64,000 bases of DNA from Amoebophrya sp. A120 (taxonomy: Eukaryota > Sar > Dinophyceae > Syndiniales > Amoebophryaceae): assembly GCA_905178155.1 (NCBI GenBank), contig CAJINV010000002.1, forward strand, positions 3,045,515 to 3,109,514, in the 5' to 3' direction. The notes below the pieces were generated by a model. The model saw nothing but the letters and a program-made list of their open reading frames with translations. It searched no databases and had not been told where the DNA came from. Numbering within the stretch: position 1 is the first letter of the stretch; every line of letters starts with the position of its first letter. Below are positions 12,501-21,700 of this stretch, piece by piece. The position numbers and the translations under genes are program-made.

Positions 12501-15500
12501 CGCCGCCACCACTGCTGAAGAGAAAAATAAAACTCGGCGCCGCCCGTATCCTGAGTAAAAACGTCCCACACCAGAGTCAAGCTGGGAAATCTGCTAGACA
12601 AATCTGTCAGCTTTTGCTGTTGCGCATGACACGTTTGGCCTCGCAGTGTAATCCTGTTTAGCTTGTTCAGCAGCATCACAGTTCTAGCATATCATGCTGA
12701 TTCTAACATCACAAATCCCACAACACGACTAGAGACTGCCTCTCATGGGTCTCCGCATGAGAAACATTTTCAGCATGCCGATTTGCATTACAACTCTGGC
12801 GCGTCAAGCCATCTGCGGCCTGGGGCAGAGGGGGGGGCAAAGTGTGCTGCAATTCCTTTAGCATTACAACTCTGGCGTGGGGACGTTTTTACACAGGATA
12901 GCCCGGTCTTTTTCTATCTCCACGGCGATCAATACCGATCCAAAGTTCACTGCCCCATCACGAAATTGCCCAATTACGCCTACCCGAAAGCGACGGCCGG
13001 GCCGTTGAAGACTCTGGCGGAAGACTGGCAGTGGTGCCATTTTCACACCAGTTTTGACCACTGGAACAACAAAAACATCACCTTTGACACGTTTGAGCAG
13101 AACTGGAAAGTCTTTTCCTTGCTATCCCAAGCAATTTTGGTGGACCCGATGTGCGACTACAGTTGCTACTGGTTCCGCGGGCCGCCGTGCCGGTGCGACG
13201 CGGATCGGTTCCATCTGGGAATCGCGGAGGCCTTGGCGAAATTGAGGAACATCTTGACCGGCGGCGGGGGAGTTTCAACTGCATCTAAATATGTTGATGC
13301 CAGTAAGAGGACTACAACTTCAACATCTACATCTACAGCACCTCCTCAACATGATGACCCAGCAGCTGCACTCTGCATTCCCGGCGTGGACCTTGGCGGG
13401 GATCCGAGCCGCATCTACCTCTCTGGCGTGTCCATGGGCGGCTACGGGGTGCTGGAGCTCGCCAGTCTATGAACTGCAAATATGTCGGGGTCTGGGAGAT
13501 TGCGAGATTTGTCATGCTAATCTGGCACGGCGACGGCTCTGAGCTCTGTATTGCGTGGCCGCGAAGTAGAAGAGCTTGTCTTGCCTGTCATGCAAAAACG
13601 CAGATTCTCATGGGGAGTACGCAACTCCGAACCACGGTAAAACTTGTCATTTGCTGGGCAGCGCATTAGAGTGCTTTCAGTATAATTCCCTTCCGTGCAT
13701 CACACACAAGTTTCCAGACCCAGCAGACATATTTGCATTTGATACAGTCTGTGGGGCTACAAAAACGTCGCGGGGATTCTCGCGCCCGCGAGCTCCCACG
13801 AAACGCGGGCGATTCCGGAAGCCGAGCATTGGTTTGCGAAGCGGATGCGCAATATCCCAACCTGGTTTTTGCACTGTCCGGGCGACGCGTGGTGCAAGCT
13901 AGAAGAAACGTTGTCTCTGATCGAACGCCTCAAGAAGCTCCACCCACGAGACGTGCGGTTGACTACTATGCATTCGCAAATATGTCTGGGTCTGGAAGGA
14001 TGCAACTTGTGATGCTTCTTCTGGACTCGAAAAAACTCTGTATTGCATAACAGCCAGGAGGCGACGTCCAGTCTGTGCTACGCGGAGACGGCATTTCTCA
14101 TGCGGAAAAAGCATCAGAAAGCCCTCTAAAAATCTGCGATGCTAGGTCAAGAATTACAGGCGTCATGGGTCCTGCCAAATATGCATGACAAACTTGGCAA
14201 TCATCTTTCAGACCCAGACATAGTTGCAATGCATAGCTACCGCGTCGAAGCAATCTTCCCGTGAGTTTTTCCACTTTTCCGGGCACAGTTCCCCCGGGTA
14301 CGCAAACGAATCGCTGGCCGCTTTGAAGTGGCTGTTCGGGTACCGCAGCTACAAAAACGTGCGGAGCAGTTGCACAACGTCCTCATCAATCAAGAACAAA
14401 GTTTCATCATTGGGTGTAGCTGTACCCCATCAGGAACCTCCGCAGCCGTCAGTTGTGGATGTGGAGAAGGAGATCGCGCCGCTCATGTACTTATGCAATG
14501 CAAAAGGACCGTAGTACTCGTAGTAATGCATCACAAATTTCCTCAGCACGAGAAAGAAAATTTGTCATGCGGATCTACTTTAAGAAAAAAATTTGTAATG
14601 CATGACTGCAATTCCAATCACTACGAGTGCGATACTTTTGCACAGGATAGTACTGGCGACCGTCGAAAACTTGCTATCCGTGGAACGGGGAGCAGATATC
14701 AAGCGCAAAAGTATCGTACTCGTATGTTGAAAAATTCTTGCAATCGTGCATGACAAACATCTTTCCCGACCTGAATCCGCATCACAAACTGCACTTTTCC
14801 TTTTGTTCTTGCCAAAAGCAAAATTTGTGATGCAATTCACAGTAGTTTCGATGCTTTTGCGATGCATAGCAGATCACGAATTACTACTGGAAGTACTTAG
14901 AGGAGCAGTACTTTGACATGGCAAAATACGACGGGTCTGATGTGCTTTGGAAGGTGTCGGAGCCGGCGCGAAAAACAATTACGAAGTCCAGTGCTGGTGG
15001 TGCCACTGGTAGTCCTAGTCCAGCAGGAGGACGAGAAGCCGGGTATGGTGAAGAAAAACCATCCACAGAAAAATCGCAAGCGAAACATAAGGAGGCCGAG
15101 GATGAGGAACAACGAGTAGATAATAGCCAGCGTGACCACGACGACGAGTCTGATCGAAGAACGTCCGCTAAGGCCCACCGGATGAACAAGCTGCTGTTCT
15201 ATTCTCCGACAGGTGCTAATACAGGGGAAGAGCAAGATGAAATCGAAATGACGACGAGTGGGCTCGAACTCGTGGAAGCTGCTGCTCCTGCTGCTGCTGG
15301 AAGTAGTCGGGATGGAGACAAGAAGTACGATCTTGGTGAAGATGTCCCAGCACAAGGTCGTGATGCAGGAGATCAGGGGCACGGCGAGGAGGAGAAATTT
15401 AGATTCTTCGACGGCGTCGAGGAAGATGATTTGAAGATGCTGGAGCAACACGTTGATTGGGAAGGCGGAAGCAATTCGAAGAATAAGACACCAACAAGTA

Positions 15501-17449
15501 GTGATGACCGTGCAGCTCCTCCTACCGCTGTTCAGAATCTTCTGAAGAGCAGTCCTCCAGTTGCTGAGCAGTTGGACAATCTTTTCGGCGGCGGAACAAG
15601 TGGTGAGGGTGATGCTGGACCACAGAAAGACGTCGACATCGACATCCTTGGCGCCAGCCGGGAGTCGATCAAGGCAGAGTTGCTTGGAACTACAGGGGAC
15701 AAGAACGTCGGAGGTCGAGCATCAACTACAACTCGAGTTGATGTTCTACCTGGGACGTCTGAGGGAAAGAACCGAACCCAAAAAATGCCCAACGAACTCG
15801 ATCTCGCCAGCCCACCGTTGCAGATCAACCATCCGGGTAGAGGCCTGAGTGGCAAAGACGATGATGTAGAGGATCATACACATACTGAAGACGGGCTACA
15901 GGAAGTAGATCTCCTCGGCGGCGGGCCCGGCGAAGATGAGAATTATGCAACGGGCAGTGCAGCAGCAGCGAGAAAGAAAAAGGGCAAGAAGAACAAGCGC
16001 ACGAGCAGCAAGAGTCGCCGGTCCTCGCAGGCAAGCAGTGTGGAGGAGATGGCAGCTACTGGCAGAAAAGAACAGTACGACGAAGAGAATTATGCCTCCG
16101 AGTCAAGAAATAGAAACTCGTACTTAACAAAAGATGACGCCACCGCAGCCGCAGCAAGTAAAAGTCGAGGATGGCATCATGACAATGATCAGGACGAGAA
16201 GAACTACAAATCTGCTCAGCATCAAGAGAATGTTGACAAGGGGTGGAAAGACGATTGGAAATCCAAATCTTTTTCGTCAGATAAGAAGGAAAACAGCAGT
16301 TACGAAAATAAAAGCGACAAAGCAGTAGAGTGGCAGCATGACAAAAAGAACAAGAACTGGAATGAGAAAGATTGGAATTATGATCATGGGAAAAAGATGA
16401 GCGATAAAGATAACAACTCAAGATGGGAGAAGAACAACGATCGCTGGAATAAACAGCACGAAAGTAAGGATGACGACAAAAAGCAAGATTATAACGACAC
16501 CTACTACAACAAACAAGAAGCGCCTTCCAGCAGTTACACCTACAACAAAACTCGAAACTACGACGCTCGCTCCAGCCCGGCAATATCCGACAGATCTTGG
16601 AATAGTGGAGCAGGGTCGTCCTACAATCAGCAGGGCGGCGGAGGACGAGAAGGGGGTGAGGATTACAAGAATCACCAGTGGCAAGGAACTACAAACAGCA
16701 AAGAAAAGAGCGGGTACGCTGAGAAAAAGCAAAATTGGTCAGCGTCGTCTCCTGGCTGGAATAACAAAGAGGACGGTGAAAAGAAGACATCTTCATCTGG
16801 CGCTGTCGAGGACATGAGTAAGAAGTGGTCGGACTGGAAGCAGGAGGGAACCGATTCATCTTGGAAAAAGCAGGACCATCAAAATGAGAATTGGAAAAAA
16901 GACGATTGGAAAAAAGACGATTGGAAAAAAGACGATTGGAAAAGAGACGATTGGAAAAGAGACGATTGGAAAAAAGACGGAAAAGATGATTGGAAGAGCG
17001 ACGGAAAGGCGGACTGGAAGAAAGACGGAAAGGCAGATTGGAAGAAGAACGGGAAGGAAGATTGGAAAAAAGGCGGCGATAGTAGTTGGAAGAAAAGCAA
17101 TGCCGACCTCGACGATGAATGTGCGGATAATTTCTACCACGAGAAAGATTCTTGGAAGACGTCGAGTTACGGTGATAGTAAGGATGAAAACAAGCCGCGG
17201 CGGCACCAGAATACATCTAGTCAAGCGGCGGGTGCCTCAACCCAGGATGTCCGAGGAGACTTCAAGCACGAGGAGAAAGACGACCGGACGAACCACGGGA
17301 TCAAGCGGGGCTATGACCGGCGGGGGGGTGGTGCAGGTGCACCTGCAGGTGGTGATCAGGATTGGAAAAAGGACTGGTCCTCCGGCGCTTCGTGGGGGGA
17401 GAAGAGGGACGGCTATGATCATTTCCGAAAAAAGGAGGACAAGTGGTGA
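519..17449 (+). CDS. Giant multi-exon gene with alpha/beta-hydrolase (esterase/peptidase-like) domain, 5' partial
   Basis: Twenty-four exons join in one frame from about 519 to the stop at 17447-17449. Counting from 648 gives 11,670 nt, a multiple of 3 (3889 codons before the stop); the true start is upstream or unresolved. Exons are separated by 20 introners and three GT-AG introns (8201-8353, 9180-9385, 10601-10824). The N-terminal third is Ser/Asp/Glu-rich and disordered. A Cys-x2-Cys pair (4194-4206) followed by His residues near 4426-4449 could be a split zinc finger. The recognisable domain is at 12906-14491: an HG-type strand (VFFYLHGD), a nucleophile elbow GVSMGGYG with Ser at 13431-13433, then IPTWFLHCPGD and a His in FSGHSSPGYAN. 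This matches the prolyl-oligopeptidase/COG4099-like hydrolase pattern. The C-terminus is Lys/Trp/Asp-rich with tandem DWKKD repeats. Two adjacent genes misread as one cannot be excluded. The substrate is unknown. Confidence 0.6.
2935..3186 (-). mobile_element. Introner IE2
   Basis: 252 bp, TSD TGTAC exact. The body is the reverse complement of the copy at 52949. The right TIR (CCAGACCCAGACAC) is intact and the left has decayed after about 16 bases. Excision joins RFVL to IIEEDE. Confidence 0.9.
3698..3851 (+). mobile_element. Introner IE1
   Basis: 154 bp, TSD TCCGG exact. Starts TATGCAATGCAAAAGC and ends TTTTGCAGTCCATA. Excision joins DFLR to FYEIPF. Confidence 0.92.
3911..4069. mobile_element. 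Introner IE5
   Basis: 159 bp, TSD TGTTT/CGTTT (4/5). The arms carry AAATTT near each tip and a GTACA-rich second block. The family is shared with 51924. Excision joins YKVF to QDDGF. Confidence 0.85.
4733..4785 (+). repeat. Asp-coding GAT/GAC microsatellite
   Basis: A run of GAT and GAC codons inside the first gene encodes an aspartate tract in an acidic disordered region. It is prone to slippage length change. Confidence 0.85.
5111..5473. mobile_element. Introner IE4 with internal palindromes
   Basis: 363 bp, TSD CGAAT exact. TIR TATCCTGAGAAAAAACGTCC pairs with GGGGACGTTTTTACCCAGAATA. Excision joins NTFFE to WKETL. The centre contains two adjacent long palindromes (5192-5248 and 5267-5303). 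Confidence 0.92.
5192..5303. repeat. Adjacent perfect/near-perfect palindromes inside an introner
   Basis: One palindrome is centred on GTCGAC (about 5219) with CATGAGAAATACTT arms. A second, 5267-5303, has arms ACAAATACGAAAACACGA. The motif AACACGACTCGTGTTT occurs once alone and once in the second palindrome. RNA from either could fold as a cruciform. Confidence 0.85.
5551..5727 (+). mobile_element. Introner IE1 (reference orientation)
   Basis: 177 bp, TSD ACCCG exact. Internal order CTCAGCATGA...GAAATGAAATTTGTAATGC defines forward orientation. Excision joins VDTLP to DALDFD. Confidence 0.92.
7019..7276. mobile_element. Introner IE2, subgroup b
   Basis: 258 bp, TSD AACCG exact. The body is a close homologue of 40861-41114, with the same blocks in the same order. 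Excision joins DHKP to EQMLIF. Confidence 0.93.
7337..7607. mobile_element. Introner IE2, subgroup c
   Basis: 271 bp, TSD CGACG/CGACA (4/5); the left tip is mutated to TACGCATTGC. The body is nearly identical to 62830-63108. Excision joins SIYD to KKDHPD. Confidence 0.9.
7682..7834 (-). mobile_element. Introner IE1
   Basis: 153 bp, TSD CGACA exact, reverse orientation. Excision joins CNSD to MVKHKT. Only a 69-nt exon separates it from the preceding IE2 copy. Confidence 0.92.
8201..8353 (+). other. GT-AG spliceosomal intron
   Basis: Donor GTATAT follows ...RESL and acceptor ATCACAG precedes TAIKDEAYW. Phase is maintained. No terminal inverted repeats are seen. Confidence 0.6.
9180..9385 (+). 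other. GT-AG spliceosomal intron
   Basis: Donor GAG|GTATCA and acceptor AATTAG|GTACAG join ...GAVE to VQSQEILAPE in phase 0. No introner ends are present. Confidence 0.7.
9741..9954. mobile_element. Degenerate IE1-type introner
   Basis: 214 bp, TSD GAAGA/GCAGA (4/5). The tips resemble IE1 but the body is diverged. Excision joins RVTK to KHDSG. Confidence 0.8.
10127..10282 (+). mobile_element. Introner IE1
   Basis: 156 bp, TSD ATTTC/ATTTT (4/5). Excision joins RLYF to STLAIP. Confidence 0.9.
10346..10499 (-). mobile_element. Introner IE1
   Basis: 154 bp, TSD CGTTG exact, reverse orientation. Excision joins PFYV to VVDNKK. The 58-nt exon before it is bounded by two IE1 copies of opposite orientation. 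Confidence 0.92.
10601..10824 (+). other. GT-AG spliceosomal intron
   Basis: Donor GAG|GTAAGA and acceptor ATCACAG|GCAAC join ...HAARG to GNYIKDKRS across a split glycine codon. Confidence 0.75.
10982..11282. mobile_element. Introner IE6
   Basis: 301 bp, TSD CAGGA exact. TIRs carry a C-run (GTGCCCCCCACCCCC) matched by GGGGGTGGGGGCA. Only one copy is present here. Excision joins EEWQ to EPRNSF. Confidence 0.9.
11426..11642. mobile_element. Degenerate IE1-type introner
   Basis: 217 bp, TSD CAAGG/CCAGG (4/5). Unlike nearly all others it could be read as GTATGC...CCAG, a GT-AG intron, if the junction lies inside the TSD. Excision joins FLRQ to GQMCP. Confidence 0.82.
11716..11982 (+). mobile_element. 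Introner IE2
   Basis: 267 bp, TSD GCATG exact, forward orientation. Excision joins YLPH to VRAQE. Confidence 0.92.
12074..12196. mobile_element. Introner IE7, old copy
   Basis: 123 bp. Arms CCCACAGAAAAAG...TATCCCCATCC pair with GGATGGGGAT...TTTTTCTTCGG. The flanking 5-mers TGAAT/TCCCG no longer match, yet removing element plus 5 bp joins KNMN to EAAWWH in frame. Confidence 0.75.
12547..12900. mobile_element. Introner IE4
   Basis: 354 bp, TSD GCCCG exact. TIR TATCCTGAGTAAAAACGTCC with ACTCTGG extension pairs with the right arm. Excision joins TRRRP to VFFYLHGD, just before the hydrolase core. Confidence 0.93.
13468..13744. mobile_element. Introner IE2, subgroup d
   Basis: 277 bp, TSD CAGTC exact. 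The body matches 28298-28550. It sits about 12 codons after the hydrolase nucleophile. Excision joins ELAS to LWGYK. Confidence 0.93.
13967..14235 (+). mobile_element. Introner IE2
   Basis: 269 bp, TSD ACTAC/GCTAC (4/5), forward orientation. Excision joins VRLTT to ASKQSS. Confidence 0.9.
14492..14649 (+). mobile_element. Introner IE1
   Basis: 158 bp, TSD GTACT exact, right tip CACAGGATA. Excision joins APLMY to WRPSK. Confidence 0.92.
14697..14868 (-). mobile_element. Introner IE1
   Basis: 172 bp, TSD GCAGA exact, reverse orientation. A 42-nt exon separates it from the previous IE1 copy. Excision joins NGEQ to ITNYYW. Confidence 0.92.
16891..17071 (+). repeat. 15-bp tandem coding repeat (DWKKD)
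   Basis: Near-perfect 15-bp units encode DWKKD/DWKRD about six times. They then drift into 24-bp GKxDWKKD-type units at the end of the giant gene. The result is a strongly charged C-terminal tail with regularly spaced tryptophans. Confidence 0.9.
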
Positions 17450-18735
17450 ACAGCAAGGTGAGACACGTGTGACGCGGATTGTTGCCACAGCATGATAGAT
17501 ATACGATGATGCTAGTAAAAAAGTGCCATGAGGTTGAGGTAGAAGTTCAAGTTACAGAGCTGTCCCAACGGCGATGGTGGTCTTCATCATCATCTTGCGC
17601 CCGGAATTGATATTTCCAAGAAGGAACAGCAACAAAGCGCTTTTGTTTCACGATTCAATCCTTTGAAATGCCCGGCATGCCCGGATGCCGGAAGAACGCA
17701 GCTCTCACGTTAGTAGGACTAGGAACTACACTTCTACCAGTTTATGAACATTACTTAAGCAGGAGCACCAGTCTCAATCTCGTGTGCGCATCGCAAGCGA
17801 CGTCCACTCGGTGTTTCAAGTAAATCCTGAGACAGTCTGTCTTGACTATTAACGTGTATCTTTTCAGAATCAGATTCAGACTCCACCTTTCATTGACGAA
17901 ATAAAGAAATAGCTATCGGTCGCTTGCCTCATGCTTGGACAAAGATCCTTGCGTGACAGAATGTCTCGGTATGCCATTGGTATCTCTACTTATATCAGTG
18001 TCATCTTGCTTTCATCGATTTCGGTTCGTCCGATAGCTTGATGTTGATGCACACATCATCTGCAGAAACAGGTTTTCTGCTTCGTACACGCAAGAGTCGC
18101 AGCTTTCAATTTCGTGCAAGAGACATGCTTTCGATTATTTCGTCCATTTGTCCTTTCTAAAAATGTTGAAATTTCTTTATCGCAGCTTTGCATCTCTCTA
18201 TAGAACAAGCAGCTACCTATGTGCTTCCATTATTTTTTCACACCGATTCAACTGCCGCCACCATTGTTGTCCTCTACTATTTTCGCGTGTCGCTCTTTTC
18301 CCCGCACAGGACCTGGTGACCCAAAAGCACGCACAAAACAAAACTCGCCTGTTCATTTCATGAGCGCGCGAGAGCAGAACCTCCTCCTGAGTATTTCCCA
18401 AGAAAGCCTTCAAATCAAACAATGACAATCACAGAACTGCTTCACGTGTAGTTGGCGATGATAGAATTAGAAATTGCTTTTTTCATAGATAACGCTCCTG
18501 TGTTACTTACACGAATAAACACCATCAGCAAGCTGTAACGGAAAAACTCGCATTGTTTTGAAGATCTTGAGTGTGTTACAAGCACAGCTGCCAAACAACT
18601 GGCGCGTGGTAGTCAAACAACTTCATCAACTGCCGAGTCGGACTCATCGGCCCAAATAGATTTCAATTTCATACACATCGCTTTGGTCTTGGTCGTGTAT
18701 TTTTTTAGTGTACTACCTGTAACTGTGATTTCATC
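17450..18735. other. Intergenic region
   Basis: No supported ORF and no introner copy is present. It must hold the 3' end of the giant gene and the promoter of the next ORF, but I see no recognisable element. Confidence 0.6.
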
Positions 18736-21700
18736 ATGGACGTGCAGCGAAAGCAAATCGACTCCTTCACGTTAACCGTGAAGAAGGCATCTCGCGAGGA
18801 TACGTCTGGTCCGTGGACCACTTGGACATGCGAACGCTTCAGTTTTGGTGTGGTCGCAACAATCAGTGGCGAAATTCCGAACGAGCAGGTGGAAAAGGCA
18901 CGGATTGATATTAAAACGGTGCGCCCTTCCAAGTGGAACTTCGACCAAGGGAAAGCAACGGCTCTTTCCGGTGACACGGCACTCATACTTCCGGCTCCAT
19001 TTCTACCTCTTGACACGGCAGCCAGGTTTGGTGTTTATCCTCAACCAGGAGGGTCGCCAGCGGATGACAACGAGCAGGTAGCGTCATACGAGACAAGTGA
19101 CGGGAAGTATCTCATGTGTATTGCTATCAAGTACCACGGGGACAACTGTCGCAGCATCGCTTCGAATGCAGTCGCTTGTTTGTTGGAAGCAACACTGACA
19201 CCAAAACGGCAGCAGGACCCGCGCCAGCAAAGAGCTGCTCCAACGGCAACGAAAGAGCCGGAAAATAAAAAATCAAATCGCAACTCCGTTGCAAGGACGC
19301 CTGCTGAAACGCCATACGAGGTGTGTTCGGCCCTCGCCGATGGATTTGATTTGAGTTTCTTGGCCCTGTTTGGGGCCCTCGTGATCACCTTGCGCTTGTC
19401 AAATTCGATGAGCGTGCTCTTTGACAAGGCCGGCTGGGAATCCTCATGGCTCTCGCAAAACTGCCGGAAGTGCAGCTCCCGGAAAGAAGTGCAGCTGCCG
19501 GGCTTTTTCACTGCGACAAAACGACTATTGGAGCAAATGGCGTGTCAGTTGCAAACAGAAGCGACCAGCAATTTTTTGCGCGCCTACACCATGACGATGG
19601 CAGAGTGCTTGCTCCTGCGAAAATCTAAATTGTCGCCGATTGTGTTTCCACTTGACGTAGCGCCGACAAGCGTCTTCGCTAGCTGTTTTCCGGACCGGCT
19701 CGCCTGGGTTGTGGATGTGATGAAGTATCTGACGCACGTCGAAATTTTCTCCATCGTCGGACCGTTTTCTTCAGATCCAGATGACGTACGGGAAAGGTTG
19801 CTGGCGATGCTTTTCGATGTGTCCTTTTGGACAGGCGCCGCCACGAGTAGGCTGACCGAACAAGCGGACAACAAAGACTCTCGACCCAACCTCTTCTATG
19901 CGGTGCTTGACCAGTACAACGGACACGGAGCACCATGGCAAGCAAAGAGCTGGGAGGAACGGATGCTCGAACAACTTCCAGCTCCGGCAGAGATGAAAAG
20001 GGCCCTCGTTTTTTTTGGCACATCGCACAAAATTATTTTTGAAGGGCTGCTCCGTCCGATGCTTGAAATCATGCGGAACGGCCGCGTGCCATTTGGAAAG
20101 CCCTTCGAGGCGCGCGAGCAGTGGCTGAAGCGTCTCATACGGTGCCTGCAAATACTGAGGGCTACAGCCGAGGAGTCCTCGAACATGTCGCTGCGGAGGT
20201 GGGTACACACACTCGAGACGGACGCAATGTCGGCAGTCTTACCCGGGAACAGTCGGTGTGTGTTTCTGTGTACCGTGGGACAGTCGGTATTTATTGGTCT
20301 GTCTACCAAGGGCTGTGCAGATCTTGCGAATCTGGACTCTATGCTCAGCAAGTGGTGTACACAAGATGGCACTGCGCCGGAGACTCAAGACGACTTTTCT
20401 GGTGGGTTTCGACCAGACGAAATGGTGCGCGCGATGCGCAACCCGGGCACGCAACTTTGGAGTAAGCCTATTGCCACAAAATACTTATGGTTTCAGCAGG
20501 CGGTTCTGAAGTGCAGTGCCACACCCTCGATTAAAGGCCTGAACTGGATGTGGTCTGTGGATGACATCGCGAAGTGTATTTGTAGTGTCAACTTCGTGTA
20601 TTGTGCGAAACAGGGGATCGACGTGCCTCGTCGTGGAGTTCGCAACGACCCTCCTGCAAGCGGCAGATGCGAGCGGGTGAACGACCCAGCGCAAACACCA
20701 CGGCTTCCTGCAACACCACTTGAGATGGTAGATGCGCTTCGCAAAGACGTGCGCACAGTTCCGTGGCTACAAGACGGCGGCGATTTCGATTCCGATTTGT
20801 CACGACCACTGGACTTGGTTGAGGCGCTGCTACGTCCCGCGAAATTTCTTTACCCGCATTCGCTGTCAGGACGGTTGGACTGGATCACCGCGTTCAAAGC
20901 TGTGGGATCCTCGTGCAAATTCGCACTTGCGGACGTGGAGGCGTGCGCTTGCAAGCCGGAATTTGTGTGCGGAACTGGTGCCGGGGCCCGGATGACGCGC
21001 AGCCAATTGAGTATGCTCGACGAGAGGGTGCGAGACTGGTTGCAAAGCATTGGGTACAATTTTCTCTACACGGACAAGTTTCTTCCGTTGATTGACGATG
21101 CCCGCGAGAAGCTCCGGGTGCATTTCACACCAAAGGCGCCGGGCAGCGCTTCCGCAGAAGATGCCGGATTGGCTGCGTCGCTCGGTTCGACGAATGAGCG
21201 GCTGGACCGTTTGGAACGAACGGTAGCTGAAAAAATGGACAACTTGACGAATGTGTTCGAGAAAGTTTTGGCGCAACAGGCCATGCTGTGCGAACTTTTC
21301 GCTGCGCAGCAAAAGGGAGATCAGGGAACCTGGAAAGGTGCTGTCGTGCCCAGTCTCAACTTGAAGAACGTGCCAGGAACGCCCACCATCCATCCGCCCA
21401 TGAAATTCGACATCGCCACGCCGGGACGAGCCAACTCGGCCTGCGGCAACGACGACGACGAAGCGTGCAAAAGCGCCTCGGACTCCTCTGAAGCGGTTTT
21501 GCTTTCGGACGGCGGCCTCCAAATCGAGGAGATTCAGTTTGATGCGCTGGAAGGGGAAAACGAGAAGACAGCTGTTGCATCCACCGACGAAGGAAGTACG
21601 AGACAGCACGCGGACTCTGTAGTAAATGCAGCTCCTTCCGCTCTCTCGTCCGCACGCAGCGCTCCTGCATCAACCACACTGATGGCATTATCAATGCGGA

